Shown: positions 35,272 through 45,609 of the stretch, piece by piece
How the letters are laid out: each line of letters starts with the position of its first letter
Numbering within the stretch: the first letter of the stretch is position 1
Origin: Malus domestica
Lineage: Eukaryota > Streptophyta > Magnoliopsida > Rosales > Rosaceae
Length of the DNA stretch: 64,000 nt
NCBI RefSeq assembly: GCF_042453785.1
Contig: NC_091670.1
Coordinates: 1,488,001-1,552,000 of the forward strand
Direction: 5' to 3'
Position numbers and translations under genes: made by a program
Notes under the pieces: model-generated
Database searches by the model: none
Told to the model about the DNA's origin: nothing
What the model saw: the letters and a program-made list of their open reading frames with translations, nothing else

Positions 35272-35347
35272 TTAATATCTCTCTCAACTCACTCTCACTC
35301 TACTTTTACTCCCTCTCTGCGCTCCTCTCTCTAATTTCTCTCTCTAA

Positions 35348-35699
35348 GGGCTGGTTTGGTATTGCTGTGCTTTGAAAAAAAGCTGCTGTGAGAATAAGCG
35401 GCTGTGCTGTGAATCAGCAGAGTGTTTGGTAAACTTTTTTGTAAAAGTGCTTTTGAAAAAAAAAGCAGTCTGATAGTGGGTTTTTTCATTAAAGGAGCAT
35501 TGTAGCTCCGTGTGCTTTGAAAAAAAGCCAGTTTTCCAAAGCTGCAAATAGCAGCTTCAGCTTTTTCCTTTGATTTCAGCTTATTCTCGCAGCAGCTTCC
35601 AAAATAAGCCATTTTTTTTCAGTTTACCAAACACCTAAAACCCTTACAGCTTTTTTTCATGGGTATTTTTTTTTAAGCACCTCACTCCCAAACCACCCC
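35348..35699. mobile_element. Tourist-like MITE C, copy 1
   Basis: 352 bp, ends GGGCTGGTTTGGTATTG and (reverse complement) GGGGTGGTTTGGGAGTG, with TAA on both sides. The interior has GTGCTTTGAAAAAAAGC and AGCAGCTTC words and can fold extensively. Copies of exactly the same length lie at 37471-37822 (inverted, part of the palindrome) and 58457-58808. Confidence 0.92.
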
Positions 35700-35838
35700 T
35701 AACTCATTCTACTTTTCCTCCCTCGCTCGCTTGTTTTCCAGTACACCATTTTCAAAAGAGAAAACATGACCCAGCCCTGGTCTTCTTTAGAAGACGTAAA
35801 ATTGAGTAGTCTTCGTTTGAAATTTCCAGGTAACTTTT

Positions 35839-36129
35839 ACGGGACGATCTCGAGATTCTTTGCCGTTCGCACAGAGAGGAGATTTGTCAAAGGATTCGTG
35901 AACTCGACAATTCTGACCCAGACACATTGGTTTGGCCAATCTTGTTTAAAACCAATGGAGAGGTAAATTTCAGTCTTTATTTTACATATTAGGGGTTTGA
36001 TTTTCAAATTTTTAATATTTCTTATTCTGGGTGGGTTTTGTTTTCAGGAAACAGTGGAGGGTTCTGTTCAAGGACAACCACTGAAGATAGAAGCCTGCGA
36101 GGAAGTACACCGGAAAGAAGATGTTTCTG
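35839..36129 (+). pseudogene. two-exon coding-like fragment, family not recognised
   Basis: A block ending at 35962 reads ICQRIRELDNSDPDTLVW then PILFKTNGE with an AG|GTAAAT donor. After a 85-bp intron-like gap with CAG at 36045-36047, 36048-36129 continues in frame with ETVEGSVQGQPLKIEACEE and ends at a G|GTAAG donor. The residues look like real protein, but no start codon joins in frame: the ATG at 35766 is in another frame. An identical inverted version is at 37041-37331. It may be a gene remnant or the end of an element-captured gene. Confidence 0.4.
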
Positions 36130-36257
36130 GTAAGTTTTTATTTCTGTTTGTAAATCTTGTTTTTTATTTTATTTATAATTTTCTTTTTATTTGTATTTTT
36201 TTTTAATTTAGGGATCTTGATAAAATTTTGTAAATTCTCTTTCTTTAGTTTAATTTT

Positions 36258-36906
36258 TTTGTTTCTGCTCTTTGTAATCGTTAATTTTGTAAATTCTGTT
36301 TGTTTTCTTTAATTGAGGTGGGTATTCTTGAGAAAATTGTTGTAAAGATTTTGAATTTCTGATAAATCATTGAGATTCAATCTTGATTCCCTGAATTAGC
36401 GGTATAGATTTTGAATTTCTGAAATAGTTGTATAGATTGAATTTCTGAAATAATTTCAGTTGGGGTACCCTGATTCTTACACAATGTAACCGTATCCTTT
36501 CACTCTTTAGCCACAAACACATTCTAAGGATCGATCACGATAACAACACAAATAGCATTATTGAATCTTCCTCAACAAACCAACCAATTGAATCTTCAAA
36601 TTTACAACACAATTAGATCAATAACTTGAGCTGTAAATGCATACATAATCCTCTCTTACTTTCTCACTAGCTAATACTATAAACAAAATCCAAAAGCAAA
36701 TCCAATACTCAACAATTTATCATAGAACAACAATTGATACGACTATTTTAGGTAAACACAATTGAAGAAACAAAATAATTTACACCAGAAACCAAGTTAC
36801 TACTGTTAAAGCAAATCCAAAGCCCCAACAGAAATTCACAATCTATACCACCAATTCAATGAATCAAGATTGAATCTCAACCTTTAATTGTGAATTTCTG
36901 TTGGGG
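36258..36906. repeat. centre of the large inverted repeat
   Basis: The 650-bp loop between the arms is not unique: 36497-36850 is the reverse complement of about 39625-39976, and a phrase with TTGAGATTCAATCTTGATTC occurs on both strands within it. The centre therefore holds the far end of an inverted copy of a longer unit and no independent gene. Confidence 0.8.
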
Positions 36907-37470
36907 CTTTGGAAAATTAAACTAAAGAAAGAGAATTTACAAAATTTTATCAAGATCCCTAAATTAAAAAAAAATACAAATAAAAAGAAAATTATAAATA
37001 AAATAAAAAACAAGATTTACAAACAGAAATAAAAACTTACCAGAAACATCTTCTTTCCGGTGTACTTCCTCGCAGGCTTCTATCTTCAGTGGTTGTCCTT
37101 GAACAGAACCCTCCACTGTTTCCTGAAAACAAAACCCACCCAGAATAAGAAATATTAAAAATTTGAAAATCAAACCCCTAATATGTAAAATAAAGACTGA
37201 AATTTACCTCTCCATTGGTTTTAAACAAGATTGGCCAAACCAATGTGTCTGGGTCAGAATTGTCGAGTTCACGAATCCTTTGACAAATCTCCTCTCTGTG
37301 CGAACGGCAAAGAATCTCGAGATCGTCCCGTAAAAGTTACCTGGAAATTTCAAACGAAGACTACTCAATTTTACGTCTTCTAAAGAAGACCAGGGCTGGG
37401 TCATGTTTTCTCTTTTGAAAATGGTGTACTGGAAAACAAGCGAGCGAGGGAGGAAAAGTAGAATGAGTTA

Positions 37471-37822
37471 GGGGTGGTTTGGGAGTGAGGTGCTTAAAAA
37501 AAAATACCCATGAAAAAAAGCTGTAAGGGTTTTAGGTGTTTGGTAAACTGAAAAAAAATGGCTTATTTTGGAAGCTGCTGCGAGAATAAGCTGAAATCAA
37601 AGGAAAAAGCTGAAGCTGCTATTTGCAGCTTTGGAAAACTGGCTTTTTTTCAAAGCACACGGAGCTACAATGCTCCTTTAATGAAAAAACCCACTATCAG
37701 ACTGCTTTTTTTTTCAAAAGCACTTTTACAAAAAAGTTTACCAAACACTCTGCTGATTCACAGCACAGCCGCTTATTCTCACAGCAGCTTTTTTTCAAAG
37801 CACAGCAATACCAAACCAGCCC
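37471..37822. mobile_element. Tourist-like MITE C, copy 2 (in right palindrome arm)
   Basis: Mirror image of 35348-35699, same 352 bp and TTA/TAA flanks. It arose with the palindrome and is not an independent insertion. Confidence 0.92.
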
Positions 37823-37898
37823 TTAGAGAGAGAAATTAGAGAGAGGAGCGCAGAGAGGGAGTAAAAGTAGAGTGAGAGTGAGTTGAGAGAGATATTAA

Positions 37899-38603
37899 TG
37901 GCCTGATTGGCATCTGACTTGAAAACGAAATTCAAAATTTTAATTTTTTCTAAAAACACATGTTTTGATTTAAAAATTTTAAATTCAAAACCTTGTTTGG
38001 TATGCAATTTCTCAAAACTAATACAAACAGAAAAAGTCAAACGCCCAGCCCAAGCAATTACCTGACCACCGCATCCCTCACTTCCCTAGCGGCGACTCCT
38101 TTGGCTATACCAACTCCAAACTTGCGCTGACAGAGGCTAATCATGTTAGCAGTCTCAAACCTGAGATCCAACGACCATATGGAAGATGTGGTGGCTATGG
38201 TGGATGCAAGTGAGAAGAGATAAGATTGAAGAGGCGGGAGAGATCGAATTGTCTTGGCTGGAGGCAGAAGGATAGAGGTGGTGGCTATGGTGGATATAAG
38301 CGGGAAGGGATTGGAAATGCAATAGAGAAAAGAGGATTGAAGAGGCAAGAGGGAAGGGAGTACATCGAATGAGAGAGAGGAGAGAGAGGGAGAGAGAGAA
38401 GGGGAATGATAATCCATAAATTAAAAGGTCTAAAAACACACTTTTTGTGTTTTCAACCAATAGCCCTTGTTTTCAGATATTTTTGAGTAGTGGTTTTGAG
38501 AATTGTATTCAAATCCACTACCAAACAAAGACTTTAAATTTGTGACTCAAAACTTGTTTTTGAGTTAAAAACATTGGATCCAAATCAAATACCGAACAGA
38601 CCC
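37899..38603. mobile_element. Tourist-like element B, mirrored copy
   Basis: Mirror image of 34475-35271 with the same TAA/TTA flanks, 705 bp. It lacks the tandem 75-bp duplication found in the left arm. Confidence 0.75.
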
Positions 38604-38935
38604 TAAAGTATCTATTTAAATATTTTGAATTTGGGGATGGGGGGAGAGACGTGCATTGCACATGTGTTTCAGAAATTGAAATTTTTTAAAACAATTGTCA
38701 GAATTTAGGCTCAATTAACATATTATACAGTACCAACTTAACTAATATAAAGAGTTCCGACCAAAAATACAGTAACGAAGAAAACAAACTAGCTGTTTTT
38801 ACGCGATCTCAATTTCGCTTCCGTTCTGGGCAGTGGCTAACACCTGCTAAAGTAAAAAAAATCGAGAATCACATCAACGAATTGACAAATAGAAGCCCAC
38901 TAGCCTCAATTTTGTGTAAAAATAACATTACGTAA

Positions 38936-39152
38936 GGTATCGTTTGGTATGCAGACGGGACGGGACGGAACAGAGAGGGAGCAAAGATGCCCTCGGATTG
39001 AAACAAGGAGGAAGAAGGAGACGGAGATGTTATAATTTTGTGTTCCACAGATGTGGAACGAATCGTTCTAGGGGATGAGGCGGAATGAAAATTCACCCAA
39101 AACTCATCCCGTGGAACAGCGCGTTCCACCTGTTTTAGGCGTACCAAACGTG
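38936..39152. mobile_element. Tourist-like MITE A, truncated mirrored copy
   Basis: Starts GGTATCGTTTGGTATGC after TAA and matches the reverse of 33991-34154 with an extra segment of about 45 bp near 38986-39032. It is missing the other terminal inverted repeat. Confidence 0.8.
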
Positions 39153-39169
39153 GGACGAATCGTGCTAGA

Positions 39170-39411
39170 TACTACTTTCCTTCTGTTGTTAATATCGTTC
39201 TGCTGGGCTAGCTGATTGTCATTTCGGCACAAGCCTCCAAGAACAGTAGTATACTTTCCTTCTGTTGTTAATACCGTTTTGCTGGGCTAGTTGATTGTCT
39301 TTTCGGCACAAGTCTGCAAGAACAATAGTATACTTTCCTTCTATTGTTAGTACCGTTCTGCTAGGCTAGCTAATTGTCTTTTCAGCACGAGTCTACAGAA
39401 CAGTAGTATAG
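39170..39411 (+). repeat. tandem array, three copies of about 83 bp
   Basis: Three diverged adjacent units, each with ACTTTCCTTCTGTTGTTA, CTGGGCTAG and TTTCGGCACAAG. It lies between the end of the right palindrome arm and the outer partner of the loop repeat (39625-39976). Confidence 0.9.
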
Positions 39412-40189
39412 TTTTTGTTTCTTCATACCATTACTAAATTAACTTTTGTTAAGATTCAATCTTGTTTTCCTGAATTCGTTGTATAGATTGTGAATTTCTG
39501 ATAAATCGTTGAGGATTTGGTTTATAGAATGTGTTGTGTTGATTTCTGATAAATTGTTTACTTGGTTGTCTTTCTGTTTCTTGATGCTATCACTAAATCA
39601 AATTTTGTTGAAATTCAATCTTTCCCTGAATTGGTTGTATAGATTGTGAATTTCTGATAAACTGTTGGGGATTTGCTTTAACAGTAGTAACTTGGTTTTT
39701 GCTGTGAATTATTTTGTTTCTTCAATTGTGTTTACCTAAAATAGTCGTATCAATTGTTGTTCTCTAATAAATTGTTGACTATTGGATTTTGTTTCTAGTA
39801 TTAGCTAGTGAGAAAGTAAGAAAGGATTATGTATGCATTTACAGCTCAAGTTATTGATCTAATTGTGTTGTAAATTTGAAGATTCAATTGGTTGGTTTGT
39901 TGAGGAAGATTCAGTAGTGTTTTTTGTGTTGCTATCGTGATCGATCCTTAAAATGGGTTTGTGGCTAAAGAGTGAAATTGAACTTTGATGGGGAACTTTG
40001 TACCCGAACCGAAAAAACCCACCCTATTTTCCCCTTTTTATGAGATTACTAGCTATGACACAAAGACTAAAATTACACTTTTCTTCTTCAACTTAGTCCT
40101 ACTTTTGGCACTACGATCTAGTTGTAAGTAAGAGGTTTTAAGTTTGAATTTCATGGATGGCGACTCCGCAACCAATTTATTCTCCCTCT
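39412..40189. other. AT-rich spacer with inverted partner of the palindrome loop
   Basis: Two imperfect repeats of TGTATAGATTGTGAATTTCTGATAAA occur near 39480 and 39640. 39625-39976 is the reverse complement of 36497-36850. 40000-40185 resembles 59520-59735 (GTACCCGAACCGAAA, then AGTTTGAATTTCATGGA), possibly a SINE-like repeat with B-box-like AGTTTGAATTTC. No gene is seen. Confidence 0.6.
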
Positions 40190-40547
40190 CTCATTTTGTT
40201 TTCTTTTTAATTTCACCGCCTTTTGTATTTTGCCATGAATTAGTTGTGCGTCTAAAAGTTTTTGCTGCTCTAATTGTATTATCATTAGCATTCAAAGTTG
40301 CAATCTTTTAGTTTTGTTTCGAATTTCTGTGATGTTTGCCATACCATGTATTCCTGTACGAAGAACAGGTCTGCTACTTATAGCTTTCTATTCGATTCAT
40401 AAATGGTTCAGTAGCTGTACATATGTATGTATCCTTTAGACATTAGTTTCTATAGTACCAGTAGGCTTTTTCATCGAAATAGTTTGCGTGGTTCGAAGGG
40501 ATTTTGATTGAAACAACTGAACTCTAGTGCATTGCTCGATTTCCCAG
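40190..40547 (+). pseudogene. duplicated fragment of SDN5 intron 1
   Basis: This stretch matches the reverse complement of about 22720-23080, which is intron 1 of the SDN5 gene in this window, in gene-sense orientation on the + strand. Shared phrases include TGAATTAGTTGTGCGTCTAA (one change), ATTCAAAGTTGCAATCTTTT and ACGAAGAACAGGTCTGCT. Similarity starts at about the exon 1 donor and ends shortly before the exon 2 acceptor, so neither flanking exon is included. It cannot encode anything. Confidence 0.9.
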
Positions 40548-40580
40548 GTAACGAAACTAGTACCATAAGCCCTTTATATA

Positions 40581-40760
40581 GGAAAAGGATCATCTTTGAT
40601 CCTTTCCACCTAATCCAGGCCCTTGAAATTTAATTCAACGGCTAAAGTTACTACACATTTTAAAGGAGCCTCCTATTTGTAGCCGTTTGATCAAATTTCA
40701 AAGGTCCGGACTGATTGATTGGGTGGATTTGGTGGAGGGATCCGGAGAGGATCCCTTTCC
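40581..40760. mobile_element. short inverted-repeat MITE, second family member
   Basis: The same family as 12684-12865: GGATC...CTTTCCACCTAATCCAGG on the left and GGAGGGATCCGGAGAGGATCC on the right, with a TTTCAAGG-like inner inverted repeat. Flanked by TATATAG-like words on both sides, which may be the target duplication. Confidence 0.75.
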
Positions 40761-41201
40761 TCTTATATAGACATTATAAAGGTCTTCTTCAATAAGGAAT
40801 ACTAATAATGATTGGAATCTAGTTATGAATCCTTCTTCAATCCAAAAACTAAACTCCAATTGGGCAAACAACTCCAATTGAAAAAACAATTTAATCATCT
40901 GAGACTATATTTTCCAATAGCCTTGGGACAACTAATCATGGACCCGAAAACTAAACAATTCTTGCTTAGCAAGATTTTGTGTGAAATTCTGACTAGCTTT
41001 TTTTATTCTGAATGCTTTGAACTTTTAATGTGACTTGTAGATTCAACACTTTTAAATTTTTAATGCTTTCAAGCCACACTCATGTTCATAGGACATGAAT
41101 GCTTTTTCAAATAAGAAGACGTTTAATAGTCTCCTTTTCCTTCGTTACTTCATTTGTTTGTGGTATTTAAGTCATCATGATTATTTACATCATAATATTA
41201 T

Positions 41202-41385
41202 GGGTAAATTACATAGTAACCCTTCAGGTTTGAAATGTATTACAACTTTATACAACATCTTTAAAACATTTCACTTTTATACCTCATGTACTATTTTATT
41301 TCAAAATAATACATCTGTTACATTTTTCATCCATTGATCCATTAAGTGCTGACGTGGCTGTCACATTTATGCAACGTGGCTGTCA
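41202..41385 (+). repeat. left terminal inverted repeat of the MULE
   Basis: Pairs with 45360-45540. Shared words include TACAACATCTTTAAAACATT and AAAATAATACATC. It begins GGGTAAATTACATAG. Confidence 0.92.
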
Positions 41386-41804
41386 AACCTGAACCTTGAA
41401 AAGAATAAGAACCCAGAAAACTTGGAACCCCGATCCCATTCCCCCCTTCCCCATAAATTCAAAATTCAAAAACTCAAATGGACCGATTAATATTCCAAAT
41501 TTCAATTCCGTTGTCTTTAATTTTTTTTATTTTTCCTTCAAAATTCCTTGCAAAGCAACGAAAATTCGTACAAACAAATAAAAAAATTGGATTAAAAACA
41601 CAATTGCAAATTTGTAATTCCTGGAAAGACTTACCTGGAGGATTAATGTGAAAATCCAACACTTTCTGTAACCAAAATCTAGCTGCTAACTTGAGTTGCA
41701 GGGCGGAGGTGAAAGGCAGCTTCCGCTCTCAAGGAAGAAGGCGCACCAAATCAAAAACGCCACGTCGTGTCTGCGGGGTTTCTGTTTCTTCGTTTAGAAA
41801 CCCA

Positions 41805-44792
41805 CTAGAAAATGCTACCCGCGCGTTGCTGCGGGATTAAGAATCGTATGAAAAATTATGTTTGAAAGGTATAAAAGATTATGTTACAAAAGATTAAATA
41901 TAGAAGATTGTGTGGGGGTAGATAAAGGACCCTGTGCCTAAAAGGTGAACCTGTTCATAATGGTAGAGAAGGGTTGAGTAGTGCTTTCTCAGCACAAACA
42001 AAGCGCTTGTTGATGTTGGGGAGAACATGAAAACACTGTTCTCGTCTGAACTGGACAAACAAAATCAGGAAATACAAATTTTATTTGAGATATGAAAAAA
42101 AAAGTTACAAAAAGGCAGAAGAAATAAGGCACAACCAAGTTTACACAACAAAGGCCGAAGATAAAAAAATGAAACAAAACTAAAACATGATATAAAATTT
42201 CTTTTTAACAGCCTCTACATTACATAGCTAAAAGGTAGCGTTTAATGATAATTAAACACACAGTTCCTCCATGTTTTTATATAAGCTCTTTTCATATTTG
42301 CAAATATAACTTTCAAAACCGAAACTCTCCAATTTCACACAAAAAATGTAAATTTGCATGGCAATTACTACAATTTGAAGCAAAATTCAAGTTACCCAAT
42401 ACAAACAAATGAAACCTGAAATAAAAAATCTACACTTTGTAGAGAAAGATAACAACTTTACCTCCCTTCATGCACAGTAATTGAAATTCCAGCTCATGGG
42501 TTTGTTGGGTGGTGGCGGTGATTTTGCTGCGAGAGAGAATTGGGGAAAATGGACCAAAATGTCAGTAAAATGAAGAACAAAAACCACTAATCATACAATC
42601 CAAATTCAGTTTTCGATTAGCATTTTTCCAAAAGAAGGCAATCAATTGCTAACACATGTACAAAATCAGAGTCCGAAAACTAAAAATCAAGCAAGTCAAG
42701 GAGCGGAAGCGGATGACAGTGGACGACACAGAAGTTTTTAGAGAAGATTAAATTATATAATCTGGAAAAACAAATAAAGCAGCCAATCAGAAGTTAAATA
42801 AATAGAAAGAAAAAAGGGAAAAAAAGACAACCTGAATTCAAAGTGTTCCACATGCTGTATTCAAAATTGATTAAGCACCGATTACATATCTAAAATTGAC
42901 ATCAACTCACCTTAACACTTCATTTTCTATATTCTATTGGGTTCGACCCAACCCTAAAACTAATAAAAAGAAAGGGGAAACTTTCTTTTCATTTTTACCA
43001 TACCAATCTGTGTATTTTTCTCTGTCAGTATGCCTTGACTTCTGGGTCCCTGTATAGACCTACTTTATTACCCTCTCTCTCTCCAGCTTTCCTTTTAAAT
43101 AGGTTATCATATACCCATGCTCACTTTCACCCAACAGCAAAAGAAACAGAGGAGAAAGGAAGACACCACATTTAATTAATTCATGATTTTGTCTAATTTG
43201 CTTTGATTGAACTGGAAAGCATCAAAAGAAGGTCATACATTATCAGCAGATGGTCATGTAGTGCAGCTCAGTTCTTCAAATCATTAAAAACATCCTACTT
43301 TATTTCAATTGGTTTGGTTGTCCAACTTAGTTGGATACCAAACATACATGTCTCTTACACTCAGTTCTAAGACCACAACTCAATCACGATAACAGGAAAA
43401 ATATCAAACCCAAACAGAAACTCACATTTCAATATAATCAAAATGCAAACGAAATACCAAACTGAACTCCAATTATAAAAAACTAAACTAAATTATAAAT
43501 TGAAAACTTTGAATTGAATAACCCCAGAAGTTTAAATTGCTTACCTTGAGCACAGAAACAAACGCCATCAAATCTGAAAAACCTACGAATCGAAAATCAC
43601 AAAAACACCAAAACTAAAACATGGGATCACATTTTCTAAGCTACCAAACAGAAAAAATCTAAAAAATATGGCCAAAATAAAACTCACCTTGATGCCCTGT
43701 GGATCAGCAACCATGGTTGGAGAAAAAGAGAGAAGGAAGCTGTTCTAAAGGTGACTGAGTATCAGGTTCCGAGTGGGAGGTGAAATCGAAATTTCAATCC
43801 ATTTGTAAATCCAAAATCACAAAACCCCATATTTGAACAAAACAAAACCCCCAAGATGAAAGACTTGAAAAACTTACCAGGAAACCCTAGCTTTTCTGGG
43901 CAAGAAATTCCTTCAAATCAATCTAAAAAACTGAAGAAGCTCACCTGAGTTTAATAAAAATCGAAATTTAAGCAACTTTCTCACCTGGAAACGTTGGATT
44001 AGATGAGCCCAGAAATTCCAATCGAAACCAAATTGGTACAAATTTCTGAAACCAAAAACCGAACCACATCAAATATTAAAAATTCTGCTTATTTCATAGC
44101 CATCCCCCATCGGATTCACAATACAAATAAAGATGGCAAATAAAAATTCTGCTTATTTCACCAAACGATCAAGAATTCCAAGAATCTTTTCTCGAATGAT
44201 TCCCATCAATCCAAACGCAAAAATCTGCTTAGTTCTCTTAAAACCAAAAGAAAATATTAGGGTTTCTTAGTTTCTTACCCAAATCCACCAAATTGAATAA
44301 AATCTCTGTAGCCGAGCTTCAAATCCGTCTCAAATCGCCTCCACGAACACGATTTTTGGAAGATTGGAAACGCATAAAGAGGCATGCCCTGTATTTTTTG
44401 CACTTTGAAACGCAATCCACCTTCTCCTATTGACCCCTCACAGACTTCTTCGAGTAACCTGCAGAGAGAAACAATACCCATTATACATTTTTTTAGATGG
44501 ATTTTAGAAAGAGAAGAGCGACAGAAGGAGTTCGAGTGCGACGGAAGCAGAGATTTGAGAGAGAGACAGAGAGAAGTGAACACAAATGGAAAAACGTGGA
44601 ATGAAGTAGAAGAGTCGAGAAACAGAAGGTGAAGCGATGAGAGACGCGTGGCCAGAAAGGGTAAATCCGACACTTCGCTGTACAGAAACGTGATGGAAAC
44701 AGCTAGAGAAACAGAGGAAAAACGGAGGGGCAAAAACGTCCACACACTGGTCATCCACAGTGACCAGGGGGTTTGAGTTTTAGTATATATGA
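41805..44792 (-). mobile_element. Helitron nested in the MULE
   Basis: Read on the minus strand, the element begins TCATATATACTAAAACTC and ends with a GC-rich hairpin (CCCGCAgcaacgCGCGGG) followed 9 bases later by CTAG. The flanks are A before the 5' TC (44793) and T after CTAG (41804), fitting insertion between A and T without target duplication. These are textbook plant Helitron ends. It is 2988 bp and has no Rep/helicase frame, so it is non-autonomous. Several places on the minus strand look like exon borders (for example CATCAAG|GTGAGT near 43688 and CTCAAG|GTAAGC near 43545), raising the possibility of a captured gene. Confidence 0.88.
44285..44460 (-). pseudogene. exon-like block captured in the Helitron
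   Basis: On the minus strand a CTCTGCAG acceptor at about 44460 is followed by an open frame LLEEVCEGSIGEGGLRFKV...FIQFGGFG of about 58 residues to a donor near 44283. Other exon-like blocks with plausible GT-AG borders lie at about 43545, 43690 and 42475. I do not recognise the protein. It may be a piece of a host gene picked up by the Helitron. Confidence 0.3.
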
Positions 44793-45359
44793 TATCCCAC
44801 ATGCCCCCCAAAACCACACCCCCTCCCCGGGGCGGCGGCGAAGTCCATATCTCAGCAACCCCCGTCCAAATCATCTTCCATCCGTTGTGCGCACCCATCC
44901 TCCACCTCCTCCGTACACCCATCTTTACATCTTCCGCTCCCCCAACCTGAGCCCAACCTGCAAACCTAGAAAGAAGGGAAAAAAAAAAAACCCAGCGCAT
45001 CCACCCTCGGCCTTAAATCCACACTTATTGGGGAAGACAGGATCTGGGTTGTAGGGAAAGGGAGATGGGTTTTTTTTTTCTTTTCTGGGTTGCAGGTAGT
45101 GGGTGCGGAGGAGGAGGTGGAGGATGGGTGCACGGTGGGTTTGGGGAAGACGGAAGGGGGAAGAAAAGGGTGGGTTGCAAGGAAAGAGGGTCATGGAAGA
45201 TGATGGGTGTTTTTTTTTCCCTCTCCTCTTCTTCTTCTTCTTCTTCTGGTTGCAAGTTGGGGGGGTGCGGGTTCAACTTTTGTTTTTGGTTTTTGGTTTT
45301 TTTTTTTTTTTTTTAATTGAGAATATTCAGGTTTTTTTTTTAAATTAAAAAAAAAAATT

Positions 45360-45540
45360 TTGCCATGTGGCACAAATATGACAGTCACGTCAACACTTAA
45401 CGGATTAATGGATGAAAAATGTAATGGATGTATTATTTTGAAATAAAATAGTACGTGAGGTATGAAAGTGAAATGTTTTAAAGATGTTGTATAGGGTTGT
45501 AATAGAACTCAAACCTGAGGGGCTAATATGTAATTTACCC
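45360..45540 (-). repeat. right terminal inverted repeat of the MULE
   Basis: Reverse complement of the left TIR. It ends TAATTTACCC directly before the 9-bp target duplication. Confidence 0.92.
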
Positions 45541-45609
45541 TAATATTATCCTAAACCAATAAGGATTTCTCTATTAAAACCCAAATAGAAAACTGAATCC
45601 GTTCCCTTA

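Larger units (their letters stand above)
33991..36257 (+). repeat. left arm of the large inverted repeat
   Basis: About 2.27 kb that reappear inverted at 36907-39152. By eye the arms are nearly identical apart from indels: the left arm holds a tandem duplication of about 75 bp (near 34775-34930) present once on the right, and the right arm has two short extra segments. The arm carries the MITEs at 34475 and 35348 and the coding-like fragment at 35839-36129. The outer break lies inside MITE A. Confidence 0.95.
36907..39152 (-). repeat. right arm of the large inverted repeat
   Basis: Reverse complement of 33991-36257. Its outer end at about 39152 truncates the MITE A copy, followed by unrelated sequence (GTGGGACGAATCGTGC), so the inverted piece was cut within the MITE when it was made. 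Confidence 0.95.
41202..45540. mobile_element. Mutator-like element (Pack-MULE-like) with nested Helitron
   Basis: Terminal inverted repeats of about 170 bp (41202-41385 and about 45360-45540) start GGGTAAATTACATA, with roughly 85-90 percent identity by eye. A perfect 9-bp target-site duplication TAATATTAT lies at 41193-41201 and 45541-45549. Long TIRs plus a 9-bp duplication are diagnostic of Mutator-like elements. No transposase frame is present. Without the nested Helitron (41805-44792) the element is about 1.35 kb. The interior includes a C-rich segment at 44800-45020 and its partly complementary G-rich counterpart at 45060-45290. Confidence 0.93.

Noticed and set aside
41801..41845. GC-rich hairpin considered as a transcription terminator or a tRNA arm
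   Set aside because: Position, spacing to CTAG and the A/T flanks fit a Helitron 3' end better.
44275..45000. 241-codon open frame on the minus strand across the MULE/Helitron junction
   Set aside because: It crosses the Helitron 5' end at 44792 and a GC-rich low-complexity segment, so it cannot be one ancestral gene. Only the part after the acceptor near 44460 looks exon-like.
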